A stretch of DNA of 29,043 nucleotides from JAYGED01 sp046582565 (GCA_046582565.1 JAYGED010000259.1:1-29043); one strand, 5' to 3'; positions 16,231 to 26,640 are shown, numbered from the stretch's first letter. Translations and numbers: made by a program. Notes: generated by a model not told the origin, from the letters alone.

Positions 16231-16431
16231 ATGCGCGGGTCATGGTTGCGGTCGCCTCGACACCGATGGTCAACACCTCTGCGGTATCGATCGGATATGG
16301 CCGTGATCCTGCGCGCCAACGAGGCATCCGTCAGCATGTATAAAGCGCCCGACATGAACGCCTTCATCGCGTTCAATAATGCCGCGGACTTCCTCGACGA
16401 AGAAGTCCACTTGTATCTCGACCTCATTTGA
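16231..16431 (+). pseudogene. 5' remnant of a PAS histidine kinase, cut off by an in-frame TGA
   Basis: From about 16297 the frame reads MAVILRANEASVSMYKAPD and ends HLYLDLI before TGA at 16429-16431. The next codon is the ATG of the kinase gene in the same frame. Joined through the stop, the reading continues FADGGTQFG ... RIAPGHEDDWSSIIFTNSDITEHKRAEEAL, giving the second two thirds of a PAS domain like the next one in the same protein. The first third of the PAS domain is missing; the 5' side (16139-16296) shows nothing recognisable. So this is a truncated, nonsense-interrupted gene start. Sequencing error at the TGA cannot be excluded. Confidence 0.6.
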
Positions 16432-17877
<1,446 letters not shown>

Positions 17878-18189
17878 AGTTCGACCTCTGGCAACAGTGA
17901 GTTTGTTCACGCAATCCACGGGAAGCAACGATTGCCCGGATTGCGTAATGTCCGCTCATAACCATAAAGAGATGTTTACGGATCATCGGATGGGGGCCGT
18001 CCACGGCATCAGAAGCAGGCTATCGCAGGTTTCAACGAATGAAGCCATCGACGGCTGTCCATAATAATGCTTTGGGTTATTCTGCGGCTGTGCCGCCAAG
18101 GGGTAGGGGTATCTTGATAAATTCCGTGCCGGAAGAACCCCACGAAAATTCTGGTTCGATCTGGGAAGCGTAAAGCGAGAGTCACAGAT
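17878..18189. other. 312-bp spacer with the paralogue tail repeat
   Basis: The first 49 bases (17878-17926) continue the similarity to the second kinase copy past its stop (21738-21786), with about eight differences. ATGTCCGCTCATAACC at about 17948 resembles the left arm of the REP-like repeats. The remainder up to the enolase-family gene shows no gene or convincing promoter. Confidence 0.6.
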
Positions 18190-19311
18190 ATGAAAATTAC
18201 CGCTGTCAAAACATACATCGTGCCATCCGAAATATCCGCGACATCGTGGGGTCGGGGAGCTGCTTGGGTCTTGGTCAAGCTGGAAACCGACGCGGGTATC
18301 GTGGGCTGGGGACAGGCCTATACGTCCCACGAACGCGAATATGCAATGACCCTGGAGGTGAAAAAGCTGTCCCGCAGCATGGATGGCATGGACCCGTTCT
18401 GCATCAAACACTTCGTAACATCAGCGCACGACAGCATCGGTGATCCCCAGGATGGACTTGAAATTTCATCGGCTGCCGCCGGGATTGAAATTGCTCTCTG
18501 GGATATTGTTGGCAAGGCTCTGGAGACGCCGGTTCACAGATTGCTGGGTGGTCCCTGCCGCGACCGTATCGACGTTTATGCCAATTGCTGGAGTGACGAA
18601 TCTCGGTCACCAGACCAGCTTGCCTCCTTCGCGGCGCAACAGGTGGAAACAGGATTTAAAGCCGTAAAGCTCTATCCTTTCCTCTATGGCAACAGCGTGG
18701 ATGACGGCATCGCATGTTTGCGCGCCGTGCGCGATGCGGTGGGCCCCGATGTGTCAATTTTTGTCGATATGTGGGAAAGGATGCGCCCCGAAGACCTGCC
18801 CCGGATTATTGCTGCGCTCCACGCCCATAAGGTTCCGTGGTTTGAGGATCCGGCCAATGCAAACGATGTGGACTCGCTTGCCCGAATCCGCGCCCAATCG
18901 AAACTGCCGGTCGTCACAGGGGAGACGTTATACTCGAAACAGGAATTCCTTCGCCTGCTTGACCACAAGGCGGCTGACATCCTGAACCCCGACATAACCC
19001 GTTGCGGCATTCTGGGCACAAAGGAAATCGCTGCTATCGCGGAGCCGTTTCCCGCCACCGTTTCCGTTCACAACAACAACACCATGACCATCGGCCTCGC
19101 GGCGGCCATGCAAGCGGCGGCCGTCATACCGAATTTTGCGCTGGTCGAACACTTCCCCCGATTTGTGGAGGGTTCCAATAGCTTCTCGAGCTTCCCCTGC
19201 AAACTCGATGAAGACGGTTGTATTCCCTTGTCCCATGAGCCGGGGATAGGGGTTGAGGTTGATGATGCGGCCGTTGCCGCCATGGAATACAAGCCTGATT
19301 TGGACGATTAA
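18190..19311 (+). CDS. Enolase superfamily enzyme (mandelate racemase/muconate lactonizing type)
   Basis: 373 aa with the expected capping domain (ITAVKTYIV, then LVKLETDAGIVGWGQAY) and barrel. Catalytic Lys160 is in the KxK motif (GFKAVKLYPF). The Mg ligands are D193 (FVDMW), E219 (WFEDP) and E245 (VTGETL), and D268 (NPDIT) and H294 (SVHNNN) form the His-Asp dyad. All acid/base residues of the mandelate-racemase subgroup are thus present. It probably dehydrates or epimerises a sugar acid or similar 2-hydroxy acid through an enediolate (family knowledge); the exact substrate is not readable. It lies alone between two paralogous damaged kinases and is less GC-rich than the flanks. A good acidic sugar transporter is not visible nearby. 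Confidence 0.9.
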   Translation: MKITAVKTYIVPSEISATSWGRGAAWVLVKLETDAGIVGWGQAYTSHEREYAMTLEVKKLSRSMDGMDPFCIKHFVTSAHDSIGDPQDGLEISSAAAGIEIALWDIVGKALETPVHRLLGGPCRDRIDVYANCWSDESRSPDQLASFAAQQVETGFKAVKLYPFLYGNSVDDGIACLRAVRDAVGPDVSIFVDMWERMRPEDLPRIIAALHAHKVPWFEDPANANDVDSLARIRAQSKLPVVTGETLYSKQEFLRLLDHKAADILNPDITRCGILGTKEIAAIAEPFPATVSVHNNNTMTIGLAAAMQAAAVIPNFALVEHFPRFVEGSNSFSSFPCKLDEDGCIPLSHEPGIGVEVDDAAVAAMEYKPDLDD

Positions 19312-19546
19312 TAAACAGAGGATTGCTCGGACATTTATCTTCTTCCTATGCCCCCACATTTTGCGAGTTTGGAATCCGTTCTGGGTCATAACTGGACAGT
19401 CCCCAAGGCTCAACGCAAATGCGTTTATAGACAACAGTGAATTTTAGAAAAACTTTACTAATATTTGCGAACATCTAGCGTGACCGACATTCACTGAACA
19501 GAAAATCGAACTGGTCGGGATAAGCGGTCTGCGACATATCAATTCA

Positions 19547-19568
19547 CGAGCCCGTAGCTATGGGCTCG
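19547..19568. other. Stem-loop just upstream of the second kinase gene
   Basis: CGAGCCC (19547-19553) and GGGCTCG (19562-19568) form a perfect 7-bp GC-rich stem with an 8-nt loop that is itself partly palindromic (TAGCTA). It ends 20 bp before the ATG at 19589, so it could hinder ribosome access or mark an old insertion edge. The rest of 19312-19588 shows no gene. Confidence 0.35.
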
Positions 19569-19588
19569 GATCAGGCGAATGAAGATTC

Positions 19589-20587
19589 ATGAGCGAGCAA
19601 CTGAAAAATCACTGCGGAGACGTAACGGCACCCCTGGATCTCGGTGGTGAACAACACCTATCGCCGCGAGGCGAAGAGCTGTATCGCGAAATCTTCGAAG
19701 ATTCTCCGGTCGCAATCTGGGTCGAGGATTGGTCGCGGGTCAAGGCAATGATCGACCGGCTCGCGCGTCGGGGAGTGAAGAATTGGCGGCGCTATTTCGA
19801 GCGTCGCCCCGATCAGCTCGTCGAGGTAAACAGTTTGTGCGAAGTGATCGACGTCAACGCCGCCACGCTCTCCATCTATGGTGCGACGAGCAAGGAGGAA
19901 GTTCTGCAGTCTACCTACGAAGCAAGAATGACCGCCGGAGAGTTGAAGCTGTGTTGCGATGAGATCGTAGCTGTTGCCGAGGGCGCGTCCCGTTTCGTGA
20001 CCGAGGCCACCGAAACCGCCCTGGACGGATCCGAAATATTCACCCGCAGCCATGTAGTGATACCTGACGAGCATCGAAAAACCTGGTCGCGGGTGATCTT
20101 CACCATAGAGGACATTACCGAACGCAAACGGGTCGAGAAGGCGCTCCAGGTTAGCGAGCAAGGTCTCGCCAATGCGCAGCGCCTGGCGCACCTGGGCCAC
20201 TGGGACTGGGATATCGTCTCTGGGGACCTTCACATGTCGGACGAGGCTTGCCGCATCTACGGCTTCGAGCCCCAGGCGTTTGCCGCGACCCTCGACACTT
20301 GCCTTCAGGCCATTCATGTCGATGATCGAGACCGGGTTACCGAGTCTGTCGACAAGTCAATTTCCTTGGGAAAGCCCTTCAGTAACGAGTTTCGTATCCT
20401 ACGCCCTGACGGTTCCCAGAGACACGTTCGCGAGCACGGGGAAGTATCATTTGGTGACGATGGCGAGCCGGTGCGTATGATTCGATATCACCGAACACAA
20501 ACGTGCCGAGGACGCGCTGAAAGCAAGCGAGACACGGCTGCACGCCTTCTTCGAGAACTCACCCGCGGCCATAACCATCAAGAATAA
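19589..20587 (+). pseudogene. PAS histidine kinase HK2, 5' part before a frameshift
   Basis: This part encodes a PAS domain like that in HK1 (EIFEDSPVAIWVEDWSRVKAMID to IEDITERKRVEKAL), then a PAS_3-type domain (LAHLGHWDWDIVSGDLHMSDEACRIYGFEP to FGDDGEPVRMI). After residue 297 the frame runs into unrelated sequence (RYHRTQTCRGRA...) until a stop at 20587. The expected continuation, FDITEHKRAEDALKASE, is read from 20481 in another frame. So one frameshift (net +1, or loss of a few bases) lies at about 20477-20483. The 3' part carries the kinase. As written, only a kinase-less PAS protein would be made. Confidence 0.7.
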
Positions 20588-21737
20588 CGAAGGCCAATAT
20601 GTCCTGATTAACCGGCAGTTCGAGGCGTTGACCGGGCGGACCAGCGAGGAACTTGTAGGCGCAACGGCTTGCGAAATCTTTCCCGACAAATTATCCCAAT
20701 CTCTTCTGGCGCACGACCAGGAAATGATCAAGCGCGACGGACCAATCGAATGGGAGCAGACGTTCGTCCATCCGGATGGCGTAAAGACATTGCTGATAAC
20801 CAAGTTCTTTCTCATTGCGGCCGACGGTGAAGTCGCCAACATCGCTACCATCGGCACCGATATTACCGAGCGCAAGGCTGCCGAAAACGAGCTCCGCAGC
20901 GCGAATCAATATCTCGACAAACAAAGCCGTCAGCTCGAGGAACTGACACAGCACATGATCCAGGCCCGCGACCAGGCGGTGCTGGCAAACCGCACGAAAT
21001 CCGAGTTCCTCGCCAATATGAGTCACGAACTGCGAACGCCGCTCAATGCCATCATTGGCTTCTCCGATGTGATGAAAGGCGAGTTGTTTGGGCCCGTCGG
21101 CGCGCCGAAATATGTCGAATACGTGGAGGACATCAACGACTCGGGCATGCATCTTCTCGAGCTCATCAACGATATTCTGGACCTCTCAAAGATCGAGGCG
21201 GGAAAAACCGACTTGCATGAGGAGGGTTTCAATGTGTCGAGGGTCTTGACCTCTTGCCTCACCCTGGTCAAGGAGCGCGCCAAAGAGGCCGGCGTCGAGA
21301 TCGAATGCGACGCCGCGTCAAACTTACCCGCGTTGTATGCCGATGAGCGCAAGTTCAAGCAGATCTATATCAACCTGCTGTCCAACGCCATCAAGTTCAC
21401 ACCGCCCGGCGGCAAGGTGGTGACCAGGGTCTGGTATCACGAGAACGACGGTTACGTACTTCAGGTCACCGGCATCGGCATCGCTCTTGCCGATATTCCC
21501 AAGGCGTTAACCCCGTTTCAGCAGATCGACAGTGCACTCAACCGTAAATACGAAGGGACCGGGCTCGGCTTGCCGCTAACCCGGGCCCTTGTTGAGTTGC
21601 ATGGTGGAACATTGGACCTGCAAAGCAAGGTTGATGTCGGAACCACAGTTACGGTGCGCTTCCCGGCCGATAGGATTGTGCCGCAGACGGCGAGCACATC
21701 GACGCCGGAGCAAAATGAGGCCAGCGCGGCGGAGTGA
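20481..21737 (+). pseudogene. PAS histidine kinase HK2, 3' part with H box and defective ATP-binding site
   Basis: Open from 20481 without an ATG near its beginning (first in-frame starts are a TTG at 20628 and later ATGs). It encodes a third PAS domain (FFENSPAAITIKNNEGQYVLINRQF to IGTDITERKAAENEL) and a coiled linker. The H box (FLANMSHELRTPLNAIIGFS), N box (LLSNAIKFTP), F box and G2 box (GTGLGLPLT) follow. In the G1 box HK1 reads QVADTGIGIA, while this copy reads QVTGIGIA: two codons are missing, including the Asp that binds the adenine of ATP. So even if translated it should not phosphorylate. It is highly similar to HK1 at DNA level, past the stop to 21786. Confidence 0.72.
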
Positions 21738-21786
21738 AGATCGACCACTGGCAGCCGTGAGTTTGTGCACGGAGCCCACGGGAAGC
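21738..21786 (+). repeat. 3' flank homologous to that of the first kinase copy
   Basis: These 49 noncoding bases match 17878-17926 (for example GTGAGTTTGT and CCACGGGAAGC in the same order and spacing). They show that the duplicated unit includes sequence beyond the kinase stop codons. The spacer from 21787 to 21922 shows no gene. Confidence 0.65.
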
Positions 21787-21922
21787 CCTTAAACACACTC
21801 ATCAAGCGTCCATAGCAGAATTAGGTTGAGTTATTGATGCGAAGCATTGAGTTTGATCGTCTGATGAGGTCAACTATCCTGGAGGCCTTCAAAAAAATTA
21901 AAATCGACGGAATGGTGCGCGG

Positions 21923-23095
21923 ATGAAAATGTCAAATTATGCAGCGTCTCATCCTTTGGTTCGCATCAGTTCCAAACGGTTCCAGAAATCCCCGTATTTC
22001 CATTGCTACGCTGACTCAAATGCGATCTTAGGCGTGTATGGAAAGCGCTTTTATGCGCTTTCAGTGGGCGAAGATCCTATCTCGCGTTATTGGACGTTAA
22101 GACAAAATGCGGTGCTCTATGATGTTCCCGAACGGCCGATCGAAATTTCAGGCCCGGATGCAATTCACCTTCTAGATCATGTGTTCTGCAGAACAGTCAC
22201 CAGCCTCCCTATAGGCAGGGCCCGGTACGCAATTGCGTGTCTGCCAACGGGTGAAATTCTGATGGATGGTGTGCTGATGCGATTGGATAAAGATCGGTTT
22301 TGGTATGTCCAGGCGGATGGAGAGTTCGAAACCTGGTTGAGAGCGCATGGATTGGGCATGGAGGTTCAGATCAGCGATCCCGACTCTTGGGTCACGCAAG
22401 TACAAGGACCAAGATCATTGGATGTGCTGGCGGTCGCCTGTGACGATGGTATGCCGGACAAGTTCAATTATTTTGACGTTACGAAATGCCGGATGGGCGG
22501 CCAGAGCTTGCTTGTATCGCGAACCGGTTGGACCGGTGAGCTGGGCTTCCAGATCTACACGAACGGCGATGAAACCGATGGTGAGGCACTATGGAACCAC
22601 TTGATGGTCGCGGGTGAAGCCTTTGGTATGCTCAGCAGCGGCTTGGAGTCGATGGGCATTCGCCGCATTGAGGCAGGAATACTGGACAACGGCACGGACA
22701 TGGATCAAACGATGACGCCCTTTCAGGCAAACCTGGGACGTTTCGTGGATCTCGATAAAGCGGTCTTCATCGGCCGAGATGCATTGCTCCATGCCGATCG
22801 GCGACCCTTGCTATTTGGGCTTACCTGCCAGACATCGATTCCCCGGGCCGGTCTAAATGTTCGGCAGGGCAGCAAAATAATCGGCCGTATGACGACGGGC
22901 GCATGGTCACCGTTTCTTGATTGTGGGATCGGTTACATACGCTTGTTCGAGGCGGAGGATCATCGCCCTGGAAAGCCGGTGACCCTGATGGAAAGCGACG
23001 AACAGACACATGCCGCTGAAATCGTCAGCCTGCCATTTTATGATGAAAAGAAAGAAATCCCGCGAGGCTTGGATGTCACCATTCCTGAACGGTAG
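21923..23095 (+). CDS. Aminomethyltransferase-family (GcvT/DmdA-like) folate-dependent protein
   Basis: 390 aa. It shows the GcvT-fold pattern: LYDVPERPIEISGPDAIHLLDHVFCRTVTSLPIGRARYAIACLPTGEILMDGVLMRL, then SRTGWTGELGFQIY with the folate-contacting Glu, and MGIRRIEAGI. PFQANLGRFVDLDKAVFIGRDAL precedes the C-terminal barrel (LTCQTSIPRAG to IGYIRLF). An N-terminal extension (SSKRFQKSPYFHCYADSNA) is like that of the DMSP-demethylase and related stand-alone aminomethyltransferases. It probably moves a methyl or methylene group from a small substrate to tetrahydrofolate. No gcvH or gcvP is near, so it is not the glycine-cleavage T protein. ATG 21923 has no strong ribosome site; a second ATG follows at 21929. 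The gene is less GC-rich than the flanks. Confidence 0.83.
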   Translation: MKMSNYAASHPLVRISSKRFQKSPYFHCYADSNAILGVYGKRFYALSVGEDPISRYWTLRQNAVLYDVPERPIEISGPDAIHLLDHVFCRTVTSLPIGRARYAIACLPTGEILMDGVLMRLDKDRFWYVQADGEFETWLRAHGLGMEVQISDPDSWVTQVQGPRSLDVLAVACDDGMPDKFNYFDVTKCRMGGQSLLVSRTGWTGELGFQIYTNGDETDGEALWNHLMVAGEAFGMLSSGLESMGIRRIEAGILDNGTDMDQTMTPFQANLGRFVDLDKAVFIGRDALLHADRRPLLFGLTCQTSIPRAGLNVRQGSKIIGRMTTGAWSPFLDCGIGYIRLFEAEDHRPGKPVTLMESDEQTHAAEIVSLPFYDEKKEIPRGLDVTIPER

Positions 23096-23164
23096 AATTG
23101 ACGGGGAGTTCAATGGTTGTTCGGAGCAGCACACTTCCGCTTGGGGTCAACAACAAATCCATAG

Positions 23165-24001
23165 CTACAGGTCACGGCGCTCCTGCGAACCTGCGTAGAG
23201 TATCTGTTGCCAGGCGGCATTCACGTGATCGCGCAATTTCACATTATCGGGCGCCATATCGCGGCTCGGTCGCGGCGCTCTGGCGAAGTTGCCATAGGGG
23301 TCGGTGCCCCGCACCAATTGTGCATATGTCCTGGCTTTGGTCTGGACGACGTGGGGCGGAATATAAGATTGAATGGCGAACCCAATACGCCGGTCATCGC
23401 TGTTATTGGGTCGCGAACTATGGATCACCCGGGGATCGTGGAGCGAAATCTGCCCCGGTTGCAGGAGGATTTCGACGGCCTTGGACTCATCGACATCCAT
23501 GATCTCCTGTCCGCGTGTCAGCAGATTCTCTTCACCGAATGTATCGTCGTGATCACGCATCTCGCCCTGGTGGCTGCCGGGGATCATACGCATGCAGCCA
23601 CTCTGTGCAGTGCTCGGCGAGAGGGCGACCCAGGCCGTGACCCCGACGTGGGGCTCAAGACCCATATAGCGGGCATCCTGGTGCCAGCTGACAAAGCCCG
23701 GATCATGTGCCTCTTTGATGAAGAGTACGGATCCATAATTCAGGATATCCGGCCCGATAAGATCCTCAACCGCATCCAACAGGCCGGCGTTGTGAGTGAT
23801 CTCGTCCAGAACGGTGAAATTGTAGTGGGCGTTGTTTCGATTTGCCCCAACAAAGGCTTCCGGCCACTTCGCCTCCGCCCGTTCAAGTGCTGTGCGCAAT
23901 TGGCCGGCCTCAGGCTCCGTAAAAATATCGACAGGGGAGAGAAACCCGTCGCGTTTGAAAGCATTTACCTGCTGTTCGGTTAGTTTTTTGCCCCTCTGCA
24001 T
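23165..24001 (-). CDS. Phytanoyl-CoA dioxygenase (PhyH) family protein
   Basis: 278 aa. Fe(II) ligands H107 and D109 (SWHQD) and H194 (RVIHSSRPN), with R205 11 residues later for 2-oxoglutarate, are all present. The MRMIPGSHQ and QPGQISLHDPRVIH segments are typical of PhyH-type hydroxylases acting on small or medium organic substrates. It differs clearly from the EctD-like protein at 9416: there is no MPEPRAVN segment, and the middle loop is longer. The start MQRGKKLTEQQVNAFKRDGF is the family beginning. It lies downstream of the quinone oxidoreductase on the same strand with a 3-bp gap, so the two may share a transcript. It is convergent with the GcvT-like gene. Confidence 0.87.
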   Translation of the reverse strand: MQRGKKLTEQQVNAFKRDGFLSPVDIFTEPEAGQLRTALERAEAKWPEAFVGANRNNAHYNFTVLDEITHNAGLLDAVEDLIGPDILNYGSVLFIKEAHDPGFVSWHQDARYMGLEPHVGVTAWVALSPSTAQSGCMRMIPGSHQGEMRDHDDTFGEENLLTRGQEIMDVDESKAVEILLQPGQISLHDPRVIHSSRPNNSDDRRIGFAIQSYIPPHVVQTKARTYAQLVRGTDPYGNFARAPRPSRDMAPDNVKLRDHVNAAWQQILYAGSQERRDL

Positions 24002-24004
24002 AAC

Positions 24005-24985
24005 CTAGCGATCCATGGTCAGCACGACTTTGCCGGTGGAACGGCGGCCGCGCAGGAGGTTTAGCCCCTCGCCGGCCTGCTCCAGCGGCAGGGTCTGGCT
24101 GACCAGGGGATTGAGGCGGCCTTCATCGTACCAGGCGAGCAAGTGATCGAAGGCGGCGCGGAAACGCTCGGGCTCGCGGCGGCGGTAAGCGCCCCAGTAG
24201 AAGCCCAGCACGCCGCAATTCTTGACCAACAGGATGTTCGCCGGCGCCTTCGGGATGCGCCCCGAGGCGAAGCCGATGACAATGAGCCGGCCTTCCCAGG
24301 CGAGACAGCGCAGCGCCGTATCGAACACATCGCCGCCCACCGGATCGAAAATCACATGGCAGCCGACGCCTTCGGTGATCTCGCGCACCCGCTCGCGAAG
24401 ATTCTCTGAGCGATAGTCGATGACATGATCGGCGCCGTGGTCTTGGGCGATGGCGCATTTCTCGGGACCGCCCGCCGCGGCGATCACCACAGCGCCCATG
24501 GCCTTGCCGACCTCGACGGCGGTGAGTCCGACGCCGCCAGCGGCGCCGAGCACCAGCAGGGTCTCGCCAGCTTTGAGATCGGCGCGCCAGACCAGCGCCC
24601 CATAGGCGGTGCCGTAGGCGACGGGAAAGCCCCCGGCGATATCGAAGGGCATGGCCTCGGGCAGATGGTAGGCTTCGCCCGACGGGATCGTCACCTGCTC
24701 GGCGAAGCCGCCATAGGCGCAGCCCGCCATGACCCGGTCACCGGGTGCATACCCGTCCACGCCGGGGCCGCAATCGAGCACCGTGCCGGCGATTTCCAGG
24801 CCGGGGCTGAAGGGGAATTCCGGGCTTTCCTGATAGCCGCCGCCGACCATCAGCGTATCGGCGAAATTGACCCCGGCGGCGGCCACGGCGATGCGCAGCT
24901 CGCCCGCGTCGGCGACGAGATCAGCAACCTCCTCGACAACCAAACTCTCCGGCTCGCCGAACGCCTTACAAAGCACCGCGCGCAT
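24005..24985 (-). CDS. NADPH:quinone oxidoreductase-type zinc-free MDR protein
   Basis: 326 aa. The start MRAVLCKAFGEPESL and AAGVNFADTLMVGGGYQ, then FSPGLEIAGTV, are the family beginning. A Rossmann nucleotide-binding motif LVLGAAGGVGLTAVEVGKAMGA and IIFDPVGGDVFDTALRCL follow, and RRSTGKVVL ends it. No structural or catalytic zinc cysteines are seen, so it fits the quinone oxidoreductase/crotonyl-reductase-like branch rather than alcohol dehydrogenases. ATG 24985 overlaps the asparaginase stop (TGATG at 24983-24987), the usual sign of translational coupling; a GTG at 24997 would add only four residues. It probably reduces quinones or enones with NADPH. Confidence 0.9.
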   Translation of the reverse strand: MRAVLCKAFGEPESLVVEEVADLVADAGELRIAVAAAGVNFADTLMVGGGYQESPEFPFSPGLEIAGTVLDCGPGVDGYAPGDRVMAGCAYGGFAEQVTIPSGEAYHLPEAMPFDIAGGFPVAYGTAYGALVWRADLKAGETLLVLGAAGGVGLTAVEVGKAMGAVVIAAAGGPEKCAIAQDHGADHVIDYRSENLRERVREITEGVGCHVIFDPVGGDVFDTALRCLAWEGRLIVIGFASGRIPKAPANILLVKNCGVLGFYWGAYRRREPERFRAAFDHLLAWYDEGRLNPLVSQTLPLEQAGEGLNLLRGRRSTGKVVLTMDR

Positions 24986-26010
24986 CAGGAAGCCCACCCG
25001 TCCGCCGGCCTAACCTCGCCGGTGCGCAGACCGGCGCGGTTATGGATCGGCGCGACCAGGGAATCGGCGAGGGCTTGTTCGAGGTCATCATCGATAGCGC
25101 CGATAGCGCGCAGCACGGCGGCGACCGCCACTTGGGATGCGCGGCCGGCGCCGTCATCGACCTTGACGGCAACCCCCAGGCCGAGCGCCGGCAGGGCGGC
25201 GACGTAGACCCCTTCCGCCCCGGTCTTGGCGAGGATTGAGCCGTGGGACTCGCCGATCAGGGCGGTACAGAACCGCCCCGTCCCGGCGACCATCTCGGGC
25301 CGCGCGGTAATCGCCTGAGCGATGCGCTTGGTCGCCTGGACGCGCTCTGGCGCGAGACCGCTGGGGTCGGCGAAGCGCGCCATGGCCGTGGCGATACCGG
25401 TCAGCGGGATCGCCAGGGTCGGAATGCCGCAGCCATCGGCGCCCCGGGCGGCACGGCTCAAATCGATACCGCTCATCTCGCTGAGCACCTGGATCACCCG
25501 GCGCTGCACCGGGTGGTCGTAACCGATATAGCCCTTGGTCGGCTCGCCCAAATGGCGCGCCGTGGTGAGGAAGCCGAGATGCTTGCCCGAGCAGTTGTTG
25601 TGGGTCTGATCCGGCGAGCCGCCGCCGCGCAGCAGGCTCTCCAGGCTCGGCTGATGGCTCGGCAGGTGAGCGCCGCATTCCAGATCGGCTTCGGTAAGCC
25701 CGATACGCGCCAGCCAGGCCGAGACGGTTTCGGTGTGGAAGCTCTCGGCGCCGTGAGAGGCGCAGGCCAGGGCGATCTCGCTATCACCCAGGTCGTAGGC
25801 CTCGGCAGCGCCCGTCTCGATCAGAGGCAGGGCCTGGATCGATTTGATCGCCGAGCGCGGGAACACCGCCTGATCGATATTGCCCCACTGGCGCATGACT
25901 TTGCCGCCCGCATCGACCACCACCGCGGAGGCCCGGTGGCGGCTCTCGACCGCCCCGCCACGCGTCACCTCGACGGCAACGGGAGCGCTGTTGGTTTGAG
26001 TATCGGGCAT
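24985..26010 (-). CDS. L-asparaginase, Rhizobium etli AnsA type (asparaginase II family)
   Basis: 341 aa. This family hydrolyses asparagine to aspartate and ammonia and is unrelated to E. coli asparaginases. The catalytic residues described for the R. etli enzyme all occur here with a constant offset of five: Ser53 and Lys56 (FPRSAIKSIQ), Cys140 and Lys143 (NNCSGKH), and Cys194 (DGCGIP). ASHGAESFHT and VKVDDGAGRA also fit. The gene overlaps the downstream oxidoreductase start. Its start is 63 bp from the divergent SpoU methyltransferase gene, so promoters for both must lie in this short region. It is close to family length and appears intact. Confidence 0.92.
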   Translation of the reverse strand: MPDTQTNSAPVAVEVTRGGAVESRHRASAVVVDAGGKVMRQWGNIDQAVFPRSAIKSIQALPLIETGAAEAYDLGDSEIALACASHGAESFHTETVSAWLARIGLTEADLECGAHLPSHQPSLESLLRGGGSPDQTHNNCSGKHLGFLTTARHLGEPTKGYIGYDHPVQRRVIQVLSEMSGIDLSRAARGADGCGIPTLAIPLTGIATAMARFADPSGLAPERVQATKRIAQAITARPEMVAGTGRFCTALIGESHGSILAKTGAEGVYVAALPALGLGVAVKVDDGAGRASQVAVAAVLRAIGAIDDDLEQALADSLVAPIHNRAGLRTGEVRPADGWAS

Positions 26011-26073
26011 GATTGAATTCCGTGGTTGAGGTTGGGGCTTGCTTCACAGACGCGCTACGGGCAGGTTTGCCCC

Positions 26074-26640
26074 ATGAAAGGCTACTTCGGCATCGGCGTC
26101 GAGGGTATAAGCAAGGCGATGAACCTGGGCAACCTGTTTCGCTCGGCCCTGGGTTTTAACGCCAGCTTCATCTTCACCGTGAACGCCGACTTCAACCCCA
26201 AGCGCGCCCTGTCCGATACAGCGGACACGTCGGGCCAGATGCCGCTCTATGAGTTTGCTGACGCCGGTGCGTTGTTGCTGCCCCGGGGCTGCGATCTGGT
26301 CGGCGTGGAGCTGCTCGATGAGGCCGACGAGCTGCCGAGCTTTCGCCATCCGCGCCGCTGCGCCTATGTGTTGGGGCCCGAGCGCGGCAGTCTCACGCCG
26401 GCCATGGTGGCGCGCTGCGACCATGTGGTGCGAATTCCGACAAAAATCTGCATCAATCTAGCGACCGCCGGGGCCGTGGTGATGTATGATCGCCAGCTCA
26501 ACCTGGGGCGCTTTCCCCGCCGGCCCATGACGCCCGGCAATGTGCCTGAGCCGCTGCCGGTCCATGTGGCGGGCGCCCCTAAAACCCGTAAGACCCAAAA
26601 TTTGGCCCGCAAGGCCCAAAATAAGAAGAGCACGGAATGA
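26074..26640 (+). CDS. SpoU/TrmH-family RNA 2'-O-methyltransferase
   Basis: 188 aa. It has the three SPOUT motifs: motif 1 NLGNLFRSA with R23, motif 2 YVLGPERGSLT, and motif 3 IPTKICINLATAGAVVMYDR, which form the trefoil knot that binds S-adenosylmethionine. There is no additional RNA-binding domain at the N-terminus. The basic C-terminal tail (KTRKTQNLARKAQNKKS) could contact RNA. ATG 26074 begins at the first strand; an in-frame TTG at 26026 would add 16 residues. It probably methylates a tRNA or rRNA ribose; the site cannot be named. The stop overlaps the queF start (ATGA, 26637-26640). Confidence 0.88.
   Translation: MKGYFGIGVEGISKAMNLGNLFRSALGFNASFIFTVNADFNPKRALSDTADTSGQMPLYEFADAGALLLPRGCDLVGVELLDEADELPSFRHPRRCAYVLGPERGSLTPAMVARCDHVVRIPTKICINLATAGAVVMYDRQLNLGRFPRRPMTPGNVPEPLPVHVAGAPKTRKTQNLARKAQNKKSTE

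Noticed and set aside
16429..16431. TGA in the PAS kinase read as selenocysteine
   Set aside because: It falls in a PAS loop with no redox role, no SECIS-like hairpin was seen after it, and the paralogous domain has no Cys at that position.
17983..18411. 142-codon minus-strand frame over the start of the enolase-family gene
   Set aside because: No domain, and it runs across the start of a well-supported gene.
21923..23095. Glycine-cleavage T protein GcvT
   Set aside because: It has an N-terminal extension of the DmdA-like type and no gcvH or gcvP nearby.
25243..26016. 257-codon plus-strand frame opposite the asparaginase gene
   Set aside because: No recognisable domain and it covers a gene whose five catalytic residues match the family.
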